Assembly (NCBI RefSeq): GCF_000282315.2 | Contig: NZ_AKJN02000007.1 | Location: forward strand, 806,001-870,000 | Direction of reading: 5' to 3' | From: Pseudomonas sp. GM41(2012) | Lineage (GTDB): Bacteria; Pseudomonadota; Gammaproteobacteria; Pseudomonadales; Pseudomonadaceae | DNA length: 64,000 nt | Shown here: one piece after another, positions 41,367 to 51,638 of the stretch | Layout: each line of letters begins with the position of its first letter | Position numbering within the stretch: position 1 is the stretch's first letter | Notes under the pieces: model-generated | Database searches by the model: none | The model's input: the letters and a program-made list of their open reading frames with translations, nothing else | What the model was told of the DNA's origin: nothing | Program-made: the position numbers and the translations under genes

Positions 41367-43496
41367 TTGTTCAAGTTCAAGACCGCGATACTACTGGGGG
41401 CATTGGCGATTCTGGGCAGCAACGAGCTGGAGGCAGCCGCACTGCCGGGTGTGCCGGCGGCGGCCACGGCCACGACACCACTGGCCCACCCCGAACCGCT
41501 GGTACAGGGTGGTTTGCTGGGTGCCATCAGTTCGAGCATTGAGGAAGTCCAGGGAAAACTCGATCTCAACGAGGACCTGTTGGACGCCTGGCGTCTGCGG
41601 GCAGACCGGGCGGCGGTTGAGGTGGATCAACTGGTCAATCATCCATCGTCCCGCTCGAGCTGGAGCGTGGCGGGGGATTTCCTGCTGTTGTCCGGTGTGT
41701 GGATTGGCGTTTTCGCGCTGCTCTGGTTGCTTGGCGGGCTGCTCGCCAAACGTCTGTGCCAGAACCGCCTGCTGCTGACTCGCGAGCGCGGTCAGGCGTT
41801 ACTCGGTTATGTGTTGCCCTACACGGTTCCGGCGCTGATCAGCCTGCCGCTGACGCTGTATGTCAGCCACTTTCTGCAAGTGTCCGCCGGCCGGGCGCTG
41901 GCATTGTGTTTCGCCTATGCCACCAGCAGCGGCATTTTCGCCGCGTCGTTGCTGTTGTCGCTGGTGGTGCTGTTCAACGCCGGCCACAAACGCCGAGCGG
42001 TGCAGATTATTCGTCAGTACAGCCCACGACCGCTGTTTTTGATGGGCTTCCTCGTGGCCCTGAGCGACGGCTTGACCAGCCCGCAGATCGCCCGCCTGCT
42101 CGGCGGCAATCTCACCAGCAGCGTCGCGGTGTTCACCGGGGTGGCGGCCTCGGTCACCTTTGGCATTTTGGTGATCAAGATGCGCCGTCCGGTCGCCCAT
42201 CTGATCAGCATTTTGCCGTTGGCCCAGCGCCTCAGTCAGCCGGCCTTGCGTGAAATGCTGCGGATCTTTTCCGGGCTCTGGTACTGGCCGATTCTGTTGA
42301 TGGTGCTGGTGTCGGTGATCAACCTCATCGGCATTGGCGATGACAACCAGAAAGTCCTGCGCTGTGCGCTGTTTACCACGGTGTTGCTGATTGCGACGGT
42401 GTTTCTCAGCACGTCGCTTCATCACCTCTTCAAGTCGCGCAGTGAGTTGGCCGTGCGCCGCAGCAGTGCCTACAAAGAACGCTTTATCAGCCTTTCGCAC
42501 GCGTTGCTGCGCATCGCACTGGCGATTGTGTTCATCGATGTCCTGGGGCGAATCTGGGGTGTGTCGCTGTTTGAGTTTGCGGTGAGCAATTCGGTCGGCC
42601 GGGCGATCAGTGATTCCCTGAGCCGAATCGGTTTGATTTTCCTGGTGACCTGGATGGTCTGGGTGGTATTGGACACGGCGATTCAGGAAGCCCTGAAACC
42701 CCCTGTCAGCAAACGCTCGGCGCGCCAGCCCAGCACCCGGGTCAAAACCATTCTGCCGCTGCTGCGCAACGCGATCAAAATCGTCCTGGTGGTGATCTGC
42801 GCCATCACCACCATGGCTAACCTGGGGATCAACGTTGCACCGTTTCTGGCCGGTGCCGGAGTCGTGGGGCTGGCGATCGGTTTCGGATCCCAGCAGCTGG
42901 TGCAGGACGTGATCACCGGGTTGTTCATCATCATCGAAGACACGTTGTCGATTGGCGATTGGGTGGTACTCGACTCTGGCCACGCCGGCACCGTCGAAGG
43001 CCTGACCATCCGCACCTTGCGCCTGCGCGACGGCAAGGGGTTTGTGCACTCGGTGCCGTTCGGTCAGATCAAGGCCGTGACCAATCAATCGCGGCAATTC
43101 GCCTATGCGTTTTTCTCGGTGCAATTCACTTACGACACCGATGTCGACAAGGCTATCGAGTTGATCCGCGAGGCCGGGGATTCCATCCGCGACGATGCGT
43201 TCCTCAAGTACAACCTGCAAGGGCCGCTGGATGTGTTTGGTGTCGACAAGATGGACCTTAACGGCGTGGTGCTGACGGCTCAGTTTCGCACGGTGTCGGG
43301 TGGGCAATACGCGGTCAGTCGCGCGTTCAACCAGCGTTTGAAAAAGCTTGTGGATAACAGCCCGTGGGTGCATTTCGCGCAGACTTATCCACAGCAGGTC
43401 TTGATGCCCAGACAGGGTGTTGAGCCACTGCAAAGCGATGGGCTTGTGTCGGAGCATTCATCGGTGTTCCTGCCGGATCAGCCGAGAACCCAATGA
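41367..43496 (+). CDS. MscS-family mechanosensitive channel, long YbiO-like form
   Basis: Pressure-release channel of the inner membrane. Start chosen at TTG 41367, read MFKFKTAILLGALAILGSN, with GCAGGAG 41352-41358 upstream: this gives 709 residues and a signal peptide ending near residue 25. The frame open to 41079 would read through a repeat. After the signal come a periplasmic segment (about 30-95) and a large array of membrane helices. The MscS pore and beta domain is at about residues 490-620, with FLAGAGVVGLAIGFGSQ and a lipid/vestibule segment SIGDWVVL. The size and N-terminal extension fit the YbiO branch. Single gene. Confidence 0.87.
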   Translation: MFKFKTAILLGALAILGSNELEAAALPGVPAAATATTPLAHPEPLVQGGLLGAISSSIEEVQGKLDLNEDLLDAWRLRADRAAVEVDQLVNHPSSRSSWSVAGDFLLLSGVWIGVFALLWLLGGLLAKRLCQNRLLLTRERGQALLGYVLPYTVPALISLPLTLYVSHFLQVSAGRALALCFAYATSSGIFAASLLLSLVVLFNAGHKRRAVQIIRQYSPRPLFLMGFLVALSDGLTSPQIARLLGGNLTSSVAVFTGVAASVTFGILVIKMRRPVAHLISILPLAQRLSQPALREMLRIFSGLWYWPILLMVLVSVINLIGIGDDNQKVLRCALFTTVLLIATVFLSTSLHHLFKSRSELAVRRSSAYKERFISLSHALLRIALAIVFIDVLGRIWGVSLFEFAVSNSVGRAISDSLSRIGLIFLVTWMVWVVLDTAIQEALKPPVSKRSARQPSTRVKTILPLLRNAIKIVLVVICAITTMANLGINVAPFLAGAGVVGLAIGFGSQQLVQDVITGLFIIIEDTLSIGDWVVLDSGHAGTVEGLTIRTLRLRDGKGFVHSVPFGQIKAVTNQSRQFAYAFFSVQFTYDTDVDKAIELIREAGDSIRDDAFLKYNLQGPLDVFGVDKMDLNGVVLTAQFRTVSGGQYAVSRAFNQRLKKLVDNSPWVHFAQTYPQQVLMPRQGVEPLQSDGLVSEHSSVFLPDQPRTQ

Positions 43497-43513
43497 TTTG
43501 TGTTGGGGCGGAC

Positions 43514-43617
43514 GGCCCCTTCGCGAGCAGGCTCGCTCCCACAATGTTCCGTGTTGAATATCATTTTTGGGCCGGACACAAATCCCCTGTAGGAGCGAGC
43601 TTGCTCGCGAAGGGGCC
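43514..43617. repeat. REP doublet (REPIN), TTCGCGAGC type
   Basis: Arms 43514-43539 (GGCCCCTTCGCGAGCAGGCT...) and 43592-43617 (...GCTTGCTCGCGAAGGGGCC), spacer 52 bases, between the convergent MscS and lhr genes, where it may also serve as a barrier. Confidence 0.85.
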
Positions 43618-43630
43618 AGACCAGGCAAAG

Positions 43631-46600
43631 CTAATGCCGGATCAGTTTGTTGTGTAGTTCGGCAGTTGATTGCTGATCCAGCTCCAGCCAGAAAGTCTGC
43701 TTGCCGGCAATCTCGGCAGCGGCCGGCAACCCATCGCGATACACCAATCGATTACTCGCCAATGCCGGTACTTTTGCACCCGGTAAAAGCGTCCCGGCGA
43801 GGTTCAGTGGATCAACCCCACACACGGCAATCAAACTCCCGTCATGCGGCCGTCGCCGCACCTCGCGCAGCAACGGTATGGCCTCGGGCAACGCAAACTG
43901 TTCACCGGCCAAGCCACTGACAAACCGCCCGCCGCGAATCTCGCCGCGAGCTTCCAGCCGATGGAACGTGCGCAGCAATTCCCGCCAGCTCGGCAGCCAA
44001 TCGGCTTCACGTTCCAGCAAGCGCCAGAACACCACGCCGTAGCGCCGGAGCAAGGTCATGGCGATGTGTTCAAGGGTGTCGGTCGGTGTGGGTGCCGGAC
44101 GTTTGTTATCCACAACCGGAGCTTGCGCGCCGCGTCGCAGCAAGGCCCAGCGCCCGGCATCGTCCATCCCGCCGACAAACGCTCCGCGCCCGCGTCGGCT
44201 GCTGCGATTCTGGCGCTTGCTGGCCGGGGTGATCAGCGCTCGCAGACCGGCGAAGCTGTCGGCATTCACCAACCCGGCGCCGACCAATTCCTGCAAGGCG
44301 ATTTCCAATTCCGAGCGCAGCAGATGAGCTTCATGAGTCAGCTCATCGAAAAACAGCGCGCCGTGTTGGCTGAGTGCTTCATAAACTTTTTGCGTCTTGG
44401 GCGACAGCTCGCTGACAGGTGTCTGCTCGGTCAATCCGCTCCACAACCCGACCTGACTGCGTGGCAGCAGCAGAATCGGTGTGCTGCGCAGCGCCGTGCT
44501 GGCGCTTTTGTTGCGCGCGGTCAGCCGCGTCCACACCAGTTTTCCGTTGCGACACAGGTCATCCAGCCAACTCGCTGAATAGTCTTTTATTCGTGCCGGC
44601 AAAATATCGCTGTCCCAGGCTGAAGCGGCGGCGGGGTAGCCTTCGAACTGACCGACTATCGCGGGCAATACTGCGTTGCCCTGACCCTGAGTTGCAGCGG
44701 ACAGATGCTGCCAGTCGAACAGGAAACGCATGAAATCCTGCAACGCCACGGGCTCGATTTCCCGCCGCAGACGCTTGACGGTGTAGCGGTGAATCCGCGC
44801 CAGCAGGTGCCGCTCGCACCATTCTTCCTCCGCCGTGCCGGGCGTGAATTGACCGCGCAACACATAGCCTTCGCGTTCCAGTTGCGCCAACGCCTGGGTG
44901 ACTTGAGTCGCCGGCAAAGCGAGCGGTCCGGCAATCGCGTTCAGCGGCAACGGACCGAACGCGCTGAGCCGCGCCCGAATTACTTCCAGCACCGCTTCGT
45001 CCGCCGTCCAGACTTCATCGAATCCGGGCAACACCTCCAACGGTGGCTGCAAAATCGCGTGTGGATAAATCGCGTTCAGGCAAGTCAGCCGCTCCAGTGC
45101 CAACCATAGCGCTTGCCCGGCATTGACTTGCAAGCGGCTGGCGCGACCGCTGTCGGCCAGGGCGTTCAGCCAATCGAGCCAGTCTGGATTAGCCAAGGCC
45201 TCGGCGTCGGAGATGCACGCGAGGCTCATCAACGCCTCATGCATTTCATCGACGCCGGTGGGCGTTGGCCAGGCTTCCTCGCGCACCGCTTGAATCGCGT
45301 CCGCATCCAGCGCACCGAGGTCGTCGGTGGACTGTGGATCGCTCCAGCGGCGGTTGAGCACTGCTTGAGTGCGGCGCTCTTCCAGCGGCGCATCGTCGAG
45401 AAAGGTGTAGGGCCGGGCACTGAGAATTTCCGCTGCCAGTGGTGAGGGCGCCGGCAGGTCGCGGCTGATCAGGCGGATGTCACCGCGCTCCATGCGCCGC
45501 AACAACGCCAGCCAGCCTTCGCTGTCCATGGCTTCGTGCAGGCAATCGTCGAGGGTTTGTTCCACCAGTGGATGGTCGGGAATTTCCCGTTCGCCGGCGA
45601 GGTTTTCCACGCAGGCAATCTGATCGGGAAACACGCTGGCGATCAGGTCTTCGCTTTTCATCCGCTGGATCTGCGGCGGGACTTTGCGTCCGCCACTGTA
45701 GCGCGGCAGCGCCAGCGCGACCCCGGCATTCCAGCGCCAGCGCACACCGAACAGCGGCGCGTCGAGCACGGCTTGAATCAGGGTGTGCTCGGCGCTGTTG
45801 CTGTGCAGGTAGCGCCAGACGTCATCGAGTTCAAAACTGTGGCCGGTGGACAGCGACAGGACGATGGCGTCTTCGCTGGCGGCGGCCTGCAATTCGAAGT
45901 TGAAGGTGCGGCAAAAACGCTTGCGCAGGGCCAGGCCCCAGGCACGGTTGATGCGGCTGCCGAACGGCGTGTGGATGATCAGTTGCGTGCCGCCGGACTC
46001 GTCGAAAAACCGCTCCATCAGCAGCGTGTCTTGTGACGGCAGGGCGCCCAATGTCAGGCGCGCACGGGCCAGGTAATCGATCAATTGTTCGGCACTGGCC
46101 AGGTTCAGACCGAGGGTGTCGGTCAGCCAGTCGGTCGCGGGCTGCAAGTGACCGGGTGTGGCGCCGAGCAGCTCATCGAGTTGCGCTTGCAGGCGGGCCA
46201 CGGCGAACGACAGTTCAGCGCTGCGCCCCGGCGCTTCGCCGAGCCAGAAGGGAATGGTCGGCGGTTGGCCCTGAGCGTCTTCGACCCGGACCTTGCCGGT
46301 TTCGACTCGCAGAATCCGGTAGGAGGTATTGCCCAACTGGAAGATATCCCCGGCGATGCTTTCCACCGCAAAGTCTTCGTTGACGCTGCCGATGTTCAGC
46401 CCTTGGGGTTCGAGTAAAACGCTGTAGTCGGCGTTGTCCGGGATCGTCCCGCCGCTGGTCACGGCCGTCAGCTTGGCGCCCCGGCGACCGCGCAGGGTGC
46501 GGGTCACAGCGTCGCGGTGCAGGTAAGCGCTGCGGATGCCGAGGCGACCGTTGTAGCCTTCGGCGAGCATCTGCAGCAGCGCTTGATAATGCTTTTCGTC

Positions 46601-47947
46601 GAGCTCGCTGTAGGGCGAGGCGTTGCGGAACATCTCCAGCAGCGCCTGCTCCTGCCATTCCTGGCAACTGACCTCGGCGATGATTTGTTGCGCGAGTACG
46701 TCCAGTGGCGCCTTGGGGATCAGCAAGGTGTCGAGTTCGCCGCGCCGCACGCAGTCGAGCAGGGCGGCGCACTCGATCAGGTCGTCGCGGGTGGTGGCAA
46801 ACAAACGGCCCTTGGGCGTGCCGCCGACTTGGTGCCCGGAGCGGCCGACCCGTTGCAGAAACCCGGCAATCGAACGCGGTGAAGCAATCTGGCAGACCAG
46901 ATCGACATCGCCGATGTCGATCCCCAGTTCCAGGGACGCCGTGGCGATCAACACTTGCAGCTCGCCGCGCTTGAGGCGCTGTTCGGCGTCGAGACGAAAC
47001 TCCTTGGCCAGACTGCCGTGGTGGGCGGCCACCGCGTCCTTGCCGAGGCGTTCGCTCAAGTGACGGCTCAGGCGTTCGGCGAGGCGGCGGGTGTTGACGA
47101 AAATCAGCGTGGTGCGGTGTTCGCGGGCGAGGGCGGCGAGGCGGTCGTAGACCAGTTCCCAGATGTCATTGGCCATCACCGCCGACAACGGCACCGGCGG
47201 CACTTCGATGTCCAGATCCCGCGGGCGGGCGTGGCCGATGTCGATGATTTCGCACGCACGCTCACGGCCAACCAGAAATTGCGAGACGGCTTCAATGGGT
47301 TTTTGCGTGGCAGACAGGCCGATCCGCATCAGCGGTTGTGCGCATAAAGCTTGCAGTCGCTCGAGGCTCAGGGCCAGATGACTGCCGCGCTTGCTGGCGG
47401 CGATCGCGTGAATTTCGTCGACGATCACCGTGCGGGCGGTACTGAGCATTTGTCGACCGGAGTCGGAGCCGAGCAGCACGTAAAGGGATTCCGGGGTGGT
47501 CACCAAGATATGCGGCGCGGTCTTGCGCATCGCCGAGCGGTCTTTTTGCGGTGTATCGCCAGTGCGCACGGCAGTGTTGATCTGCAATTGCGGCAGGCCC
47601 ATCGCGCGTAACTGCTCGGTGATGCCGGCCAGTGGGTCTTGCAGGTTGATCTGGATGTCGTTGGACAAGGCCTTTAGCGGCGAAACGTAGACCACCAGGG
47701 TTTCATCCGGCAGATGACCGCCGTTGGCCATTGCGCGGTGGACCAGATCGTCGATGACCGCGAGGAACGCGGTGAGGGTCTTGCCGGAGCCTGTGGGTGC
47801 GGCGACCAGGGTCGAACGGTGCTGGCGGATCAACGGCCACGCCCGGGCCTGGGCGGCGGTGACCGTCGGGAAGGTGCTGCTGAACCAGGCGCTGACGGCG
47901 GGGTGGAAGCCTGCCAGGGCGCTGTCCGTCGGGATTGGCAGATTCAT
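43631..47947 (-). CDS. lhr: Large helicase-related protein Lhr
   Basis: DNA-dependent ATPase and 3'-5' translocase of superfamily 2. Start chosen at ATG 47947 (MNLPIPTDSALAGFHP), giving 1438 residues; 44 residues further upstream are open but not family sequence. Walker A is APTGSGKT (50-57) and the DEAH-type box is DEIH (177-180). Helicase C, winged-helix and beta-barrel core domains follow to about residue 850, then the long C-terminal part seen in E. coli Lhr. It is not the shorter Lhr that is paired with an ATP-dependent ligase. Single gene on the minus strand, flanked by REP sequences on both sides. Confidence 0.92.
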   Translation of the reverse strand: MNLPIPTDSALAGFHPAVSAWFSSTFPTVTAAQARAWPLIRQHRSTLVAAPTGSGKTLTAFLAVIDDLVHRAMANGGHLPDETLVVYVSPLKALSNDIQINLQDPLAGITEQLRAMGLPQLQINTAVRTGDTPQKDRSAMRKTAPHILVTTPESLYVLLGSDSGRQMLSTARTVIVDEIHAIAASKRGSHLALSLERLQALCAQPLMRIGLSATQKPIEAVSQFLVGRERACEIIDIGHARPRDLDIEVPPVPLSAVMANDIWELVYDRLAALAREHRTTLIFVNTRRLAERLSRHLSERLGKDAVAAHHGSLAKEFRLDAEQRLKRGELQVLIATASLELGIDIGDVDLVCQIASPRSIAGFLQRVGRSGHQVGGTPKGRLFATTRDDLIECAALLDCVRRGELDTLLIPKAPLDVLAQQIIAEVSCQEWQEQALLEMFRNASPYSELDEKHYQALLQMLAEGYNGRLGIRSAYLHRDAVTRTLRGRRGAKLTAVTSGGTIPDNADYSVLLEPQGLNIGSVNEDFAVESIAGDIFQLGNTSYRILRVETGKVRVEDAQGQPPTIPFWLGEAPGRSAELSFAVARLQAQLDELLGATPGHLQPATDWLTDTLGLNLASAEQLIDYLARARLTLGALPSQDTLLMERFFDESGGTQLIIHTPFGSRINRAWGLALRKRFCRTFNFELQAAASEDAIVLSLSTGHSFELDDVWRYLHSNSAEHTLIQAVLDAPLFGVRWRWNAGVALALPRYSGGRKVPPQIQRMKSEDLIASVFPDQIACVENLAGEREIPDHPLVEQTLDDCLHEAMDSEGWLALLRRMERGDIRLISRDLPAPSPLAAEILSARPYTFLDDAPLEERRTQAVLNRRWSDPQSTDDLGALDADAIQAVREEAWPTPTGVDEMHEALMSLACISDAEALANPDWLDWLNALADSGRASRLQVNAGQALWLALERLTCLNAIYPHAILQPPLEVLPGFDEVWTADEAVLEVIRARLSAFGPLPLNAIAGPLALPATQVTQALAQLEREGYVLRGQFTPGTAEEEWCERHLLARIHRYTVKRLRREIEPVALQDFMRFLFDWQHLSAATQGQGNAVLPAIVGQFEGYPAAASAWDSDILPARIKDYSASWLDDLCRNGKLVWTRLTARNKSASTALRSTPILLLPRSQVGLWSGLTEQTPVSELSPKTQKVYEALSQHGALFFDELTHEAHLLRSELEIALQELVGAGLVNADSFAGLRALITPASKRQNRSSRRGRGAFVGGMDDAGRWALLRRGAQAPVVDNKRPAPTPTDTLEHIAMTLLRRYGVVFWRLLEREADWLPSWRELLRTFHRLEARGEIRGGRFVSGLAGEQFALPEAIPLLREVRRRPHDGSLIAVCGVDPLNLAGTLLPGAKVPALASNRLVYRDGLPAAAEIAGKQTFWLELDQQSTAELHNKLIRH

Positions 47948-48006
47948 GTCCTGATTTATGCGGGTGAGTCGGGGAAGTTGCAAGCCCTTGAAGCTGACCG
48001 GTATCC

Positions 48007-48156
48007 CTGTGGTGAGGGGGCTTGCCCCCGTTGGGCTGCGAAGCGGCCCCAGAATCAACAAATATGTTTCGTCTGGCACACCGCATCGACTGGATAGCGA
48101 CTGCTTCGCAGCCGAACGGGGCGATGCGGCGTTCCGACAAGCCTCCTCGCCACACA
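48007..48156. repeat. Long inverted repeat, GGGCTTGCCCCCGTTGGGCTGCG type
   Basis: Left arm 48007-48050 (CTGTGGTGAGGGGGCTTGCC...) and right arm about 48098-48156 (GACTGCTTCGCAGCC... to ...CCTCGCCACACAG) with internal mismatches. It lies in the 359-base gap 47948-48306 upstream of lhr. It is a diverged relative of the repeat at 60614. The remaining 150 bases (48157-48306) show nothing recognised. Confidence 0.75.
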
Positions 48157-48306
48157 GGCGCCGCAGATCTCAGGTATCTACACTTTACGGATGACGGTTG
48201 CGCACTAAACCCGCAAAATGCAACGATTCCGGCAACTATCGACGGCATCGCCCGCGAGCGGTGTCGATAAAGCCATTGTTTCAATCAGACTGGGCCTGCT
48301 GACTCT

Positions 48307-49183
48307 ATGCGAATGCGCCTTATGTTACTGGGCGGCGGAAATGCCCTTGGGCAGGCGCTGATTCGCCTCGGTGCGGAGGAAGATATCGGCTTCCTCGCCC
48401 CCCGCCCACCGCAAGACGGCTGGGACGCCGCGAGCCTGACGCAACTGCTCGACGACACCCGTCCAGACGCGTTGATCAACCTCGCCTATTACTTCGACTG
48501 GTTTCAGGCGGAGACGGTCAGCGAACAACGTCTGGCCGGGCAGGAACGGGCGATCGAGCGTCTGGCCGAACTGTGCCAGCATCACAACATCGTGCTGCTG
48601 CAACCGTCGAGCTATCGTGTGTTCGATGGCTCCCGGGCGACGGCCTACAGCGAAAAAGACGAACCGGTGCCCTTGGGCCTGCGCGGTCAGGCCTTGTGGC
48701 GGATCGAACAAAGCGTCCGCGCCACCTGCCCGCAACACGTGTTGCTACGATTCGGCTGGCTGCTGGATGACAGCCCCGACGGCACCCTCGGGCGTTTCCT
48801 CGGCCGCGCCGAACTACCGGAAGAATTGCTGATGGCCGATGATCGCCGGGGCAATCCGACGCCGGTGGATGACGCCGCCCGAGTGATCATCTCGGTCCTC
48901 AAGCAACTCGATTGCTCGGCTCCGCTGTGGGGCACCTACCATTACGCCGGGCATGAGGCGACCACACCGCTGGCACTTGGGCAGGCGATCCTCAGCGAAG
49001 CACGCGCCCTGCATCCGCTGGCCATCGAAGCGCCGACCGCCCAGGCTCACGCCGCCCGGCCCGACGCCGCCGAAGAACCGCAACACGCGGTGCTGGCCTG
49101 CAAGAAAATTCTGCACACTTTCGGGATCAAACCCCGCGCCTGGCGTGCGGCACTCCCGGGTTTACTGGATAGGTTTTATCGCC

Positions 49184-49191
<8 letters not shown>
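48307..49191 (+). CDS. RmlD-like sugar-nucleotide-binding protein
   Basis: 294 residues with the fold of dTDP-4-dehydrorhamnose reductases. An N-terminal nucleotide-binding start reads MRMRLMLLGGGNALGQALIR, where the usual GxxGxxG is altered to GGGNALG. A later segment DGSRATAYSEKDEPVPLGLRG corresponds to the active-site region, and the family Tyr-x3-Lys is not obvious there (GLRGQALWRIE), so catalysis is doubtful. It ends 8 bases inside the epimerase gene, implying coupled translation. Same order as PAO1 PA4069-PA4068. Substrate unknown. Confidence 0.75.
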
Positions 49192-50113
<922 letters not shown>

Positions 50114-50129
50114 GGTTTTCCGCGACCAT

Positions 50130-50159
50130 GAAAAAGGCGCCTTTCGAGGCGCCTTTTTT
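50130..50159 (+). terminator. Terminator after epimerase gene
   Basis: AAAAAGGCGCCT pairs with AGGCGCCTTTTT around a TTCG tetraloop, with seven T in the 3' run. It lies between convergent genes and may work in both directions. Confidence 0.92.
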
Positions 50160-50171
50160 TGTGCAGAGATT

Positions 50172-50870
50172 TTAGAACTTGTAACCCAGGCCAACCATGT
50201 AGATGAACGGGTCTACGTCCACATCGACCTTGGCGCGAGTGCCCTGCGCCACTGCGTTATTTTGCACTGTCGCGGTGGTGTCGATGTCGATGTAGCGCAC
50301 CTGGGCGTTGATCATGATGGTGTCGGTCAGCATGTAGTCGGCGCCGACCTGGAACGCCATGCCCCAGGAGTTATCTGCCTTGAAGTTACTGAAGCCGTTG
50401 GCGCTGGCTTCGCTGCCAACGTGCTCGTCGTAGATCCAGGTGTAGTTGATACCGGCGCCGACATACGGCTGGAACGCGGACTTCGAGTCCAGTGGGTAGT
50501 ACACAACGCTCAGCGTCGGTGGCAGGTGTTTCAGCGAACCGAGTTTGCCGTTGGCTGCGCCCAGGGCGGTGCCTTTGAGCTTCACGTCATGCTCGAACGG
50601 CGAGGCCGCCAGCAGCTCGATCCCCCAGTGGCTGTTGAGCATGTAAGCGAAGTTCAGACCCAGTTGCGTGTCGCTGCTCATAGTGGCCTTGCCACCCAGA
50701 TCGGCACCCTTCAGCGGACCTTGATCAACCTTGACGCTGGAGCTGTCGGCTTTCGGGTTGACGGTGATTGCACCGGCGCGAACGATGATATCGCCGGCTT
50801 CGTGGGCGTAGGCTAACGGTGCTGCGAGCGCGAGGGCTAACAGCGAAGCGCTGAGCAAAGACTTGTGCAT
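50172..50870 (-). CDS. oprG: Outer-membrane protein OprG (OmpW family)
   Basis: Eight-stranded outer-membrane barrel for small hydrophobic or amino-acid solutes. Start chosen at ATG 50870 (MHKSLLSASLLALALAAPLAYA) with GGAG before it, giving 232 residues; a GTG-type start 4 codons upstream is unlikely. Signal peptide cut after AYA (about 22). OmpW signatures appear in GIELLAASPFEHDV, LPPTLSVVYYPL and the terminal GLGYKF, which ends in Phe as barrels do. It follows the epimerase as in PAO1 (PA4067). An ANR-like box and -10 lie upstream. Confidence 0.92.
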   Translation of the reverse strand: MHKSLLSASLLALALAAPLAYAHEAGDIIVRAGAITVNPKADSSSVKVDQGPLKGADLGGKATMSSDTQLGLNFAYMLNSHWGIELLAASPFEHDVKLKGTALGAANGKLGSLKHLPPTLSVVYYPLDSKSAFQPYVGAGINYTWIYDEHVGSEASANGFSNFKADNSWGMAFQVGADYMLTDTIMINAQVRYIDIDTTATVQNNAVAQGTRAKVDVDVDPFIYMVGLGYKF

Positions 50871-50908
50871 GGAGGGCTCCAAAGGACGTTAAAAATTTTT
50901 GATGTCCA

Positions 50909-50950
50909 ATGGTACGGAGGCGTCTGGTACGGTCTTTTGACTCAGCTCAA
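50909..50950 (-). promoter_or_regulatory. Candidate ANR/FNR box and -10 of oprG
   Basis: TTGAC-TCAG-CTCAA (50937-50950) matches TTGAT-N4-ATCAA at 8 of 10 positions. On the minus strand TACCAT (50914-50909) can serve as -10. A start near 50902 would centre the box at -41.5, the usual activator position. oprG of P. aeruginosa is reported as ANR-induced at low oxygen. Confidence 0.55.
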
Positions 50951-50994
50951 TGAAACAGTGATGGCCCTGATTTTGTTGGCGCCTATGATGGCCT

Positions 50995-51072
50995 CATCGC
51001 GAGCAGGCTCGCTCCCACAGGGGATTTGTGTTGATGCACAGATTAAATGTGGGAGCGAGCCCGCTCGCGATG
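50995..51072. repeat. REPIN, TGTGGGAGC type
   Basis: Arms 50995-51019 (CATCGCGAGCAGGCTCGCTC...) and 51048-51072 are inverted with a single mismatch, spacer 28 bases. It lies between the oprG promoter and the end of the DUF3299 gene. Confidence 0.88.
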
Positions 51073-51104
51073 GCTATCTATCAAACACCCCATAACTCCC
51101 GGTT

Positions 51105-51638
51105 TCACTCCGGCAATTCGTACACATAAATCTTGTCCGCCTGCATCTGATACCCGGCATCCGCCAACTCGCTGGTCGACGCTTTAACCTGTAATGCCCC
51201 CTCGATCCAGTACGGCTGATACAACTCGTCGAGCTTCACACCCACCTCGCTTTTGACGTGTACGATCTGGTTCGACGGCGGTGGCGGCACGTGGATGCAG
51301 GCGCCGAAGTAAGGCACCAGCAGAAACTCGGTAGTGCGACCTTCTTCACTCACTTCCAGCGGCACGATGTAGCCCGGCAGCCGAATGTGCTGACCGTCGA
51401 GACTCTTCACCACCGGCGCATTGGGCATGTCTTGCTTGGCCGCGGGCGCCGACTCGGCGGCCAACGCGTTGCCCATCTGCGACAGGTCGTGCAGCGGCGT
51501 CATGTTCGGCACTTCCGGCGCGGCGTCCGGCGGGATCATTTCCGGCCAGGTCAGGTCTTTCGGCTCGGCCGCCCACAGGGGCAGGGCGACCAGCATCAAC
51601 AGCGCAAGCACAGCGCGGGGCATGTTCAACGTCCTCAT
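51105..51638 (-). CDS. DUF3299 protein, secreted
   Basis: 177 residues from ATG 51638 (MRTLNMPRAVLALLMLVALPLWAAEP), overlapping the permease stop by 4 bases. Signal peptide cut near residue 23. The mature part carries YIVPLEVSEEGRTTEFLLVPYFGACIHVPPPPSN, the family hallmark with a cysteine and histidine (CIH) that could bind metal. Last gene of a four-gene cluster like PAO1 PA4063-PA4066, recalled as repressed by Zur with zinc. Periplasmic role linked to zinc supply is inferred from this context. Confidence 0.82.
   Translation of the reverse strand: MRTLNMPRAVLALLMLVALPLWAAEPKDLTWPEMIPPDAAPEVPNMTPLHDLSQMGNALAAESAPAAKQDMPNAPVVKSLDGQHIRLPGYIVPLEVSEEGRTTEFLLVPYFGACIHVPPPPSNQIVHVKSEVGVKLDELYQPYWIEGALQVKASTSELADAGYQMQADKIYVYELPE

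Noticed and set aside
41799..43457. 552-codon open frame antisense to the MscS gene
   Set aside because: Translation is rich in Q, H, R and D without domains; it lies wholly inside a well-supported gene on the other strand.
43601..43630. REP arm as an intrinsic terminator of the MscS gene
   Set aside because: The hairpins lack a T-run; classified as REP only, although it may slow polymerase.
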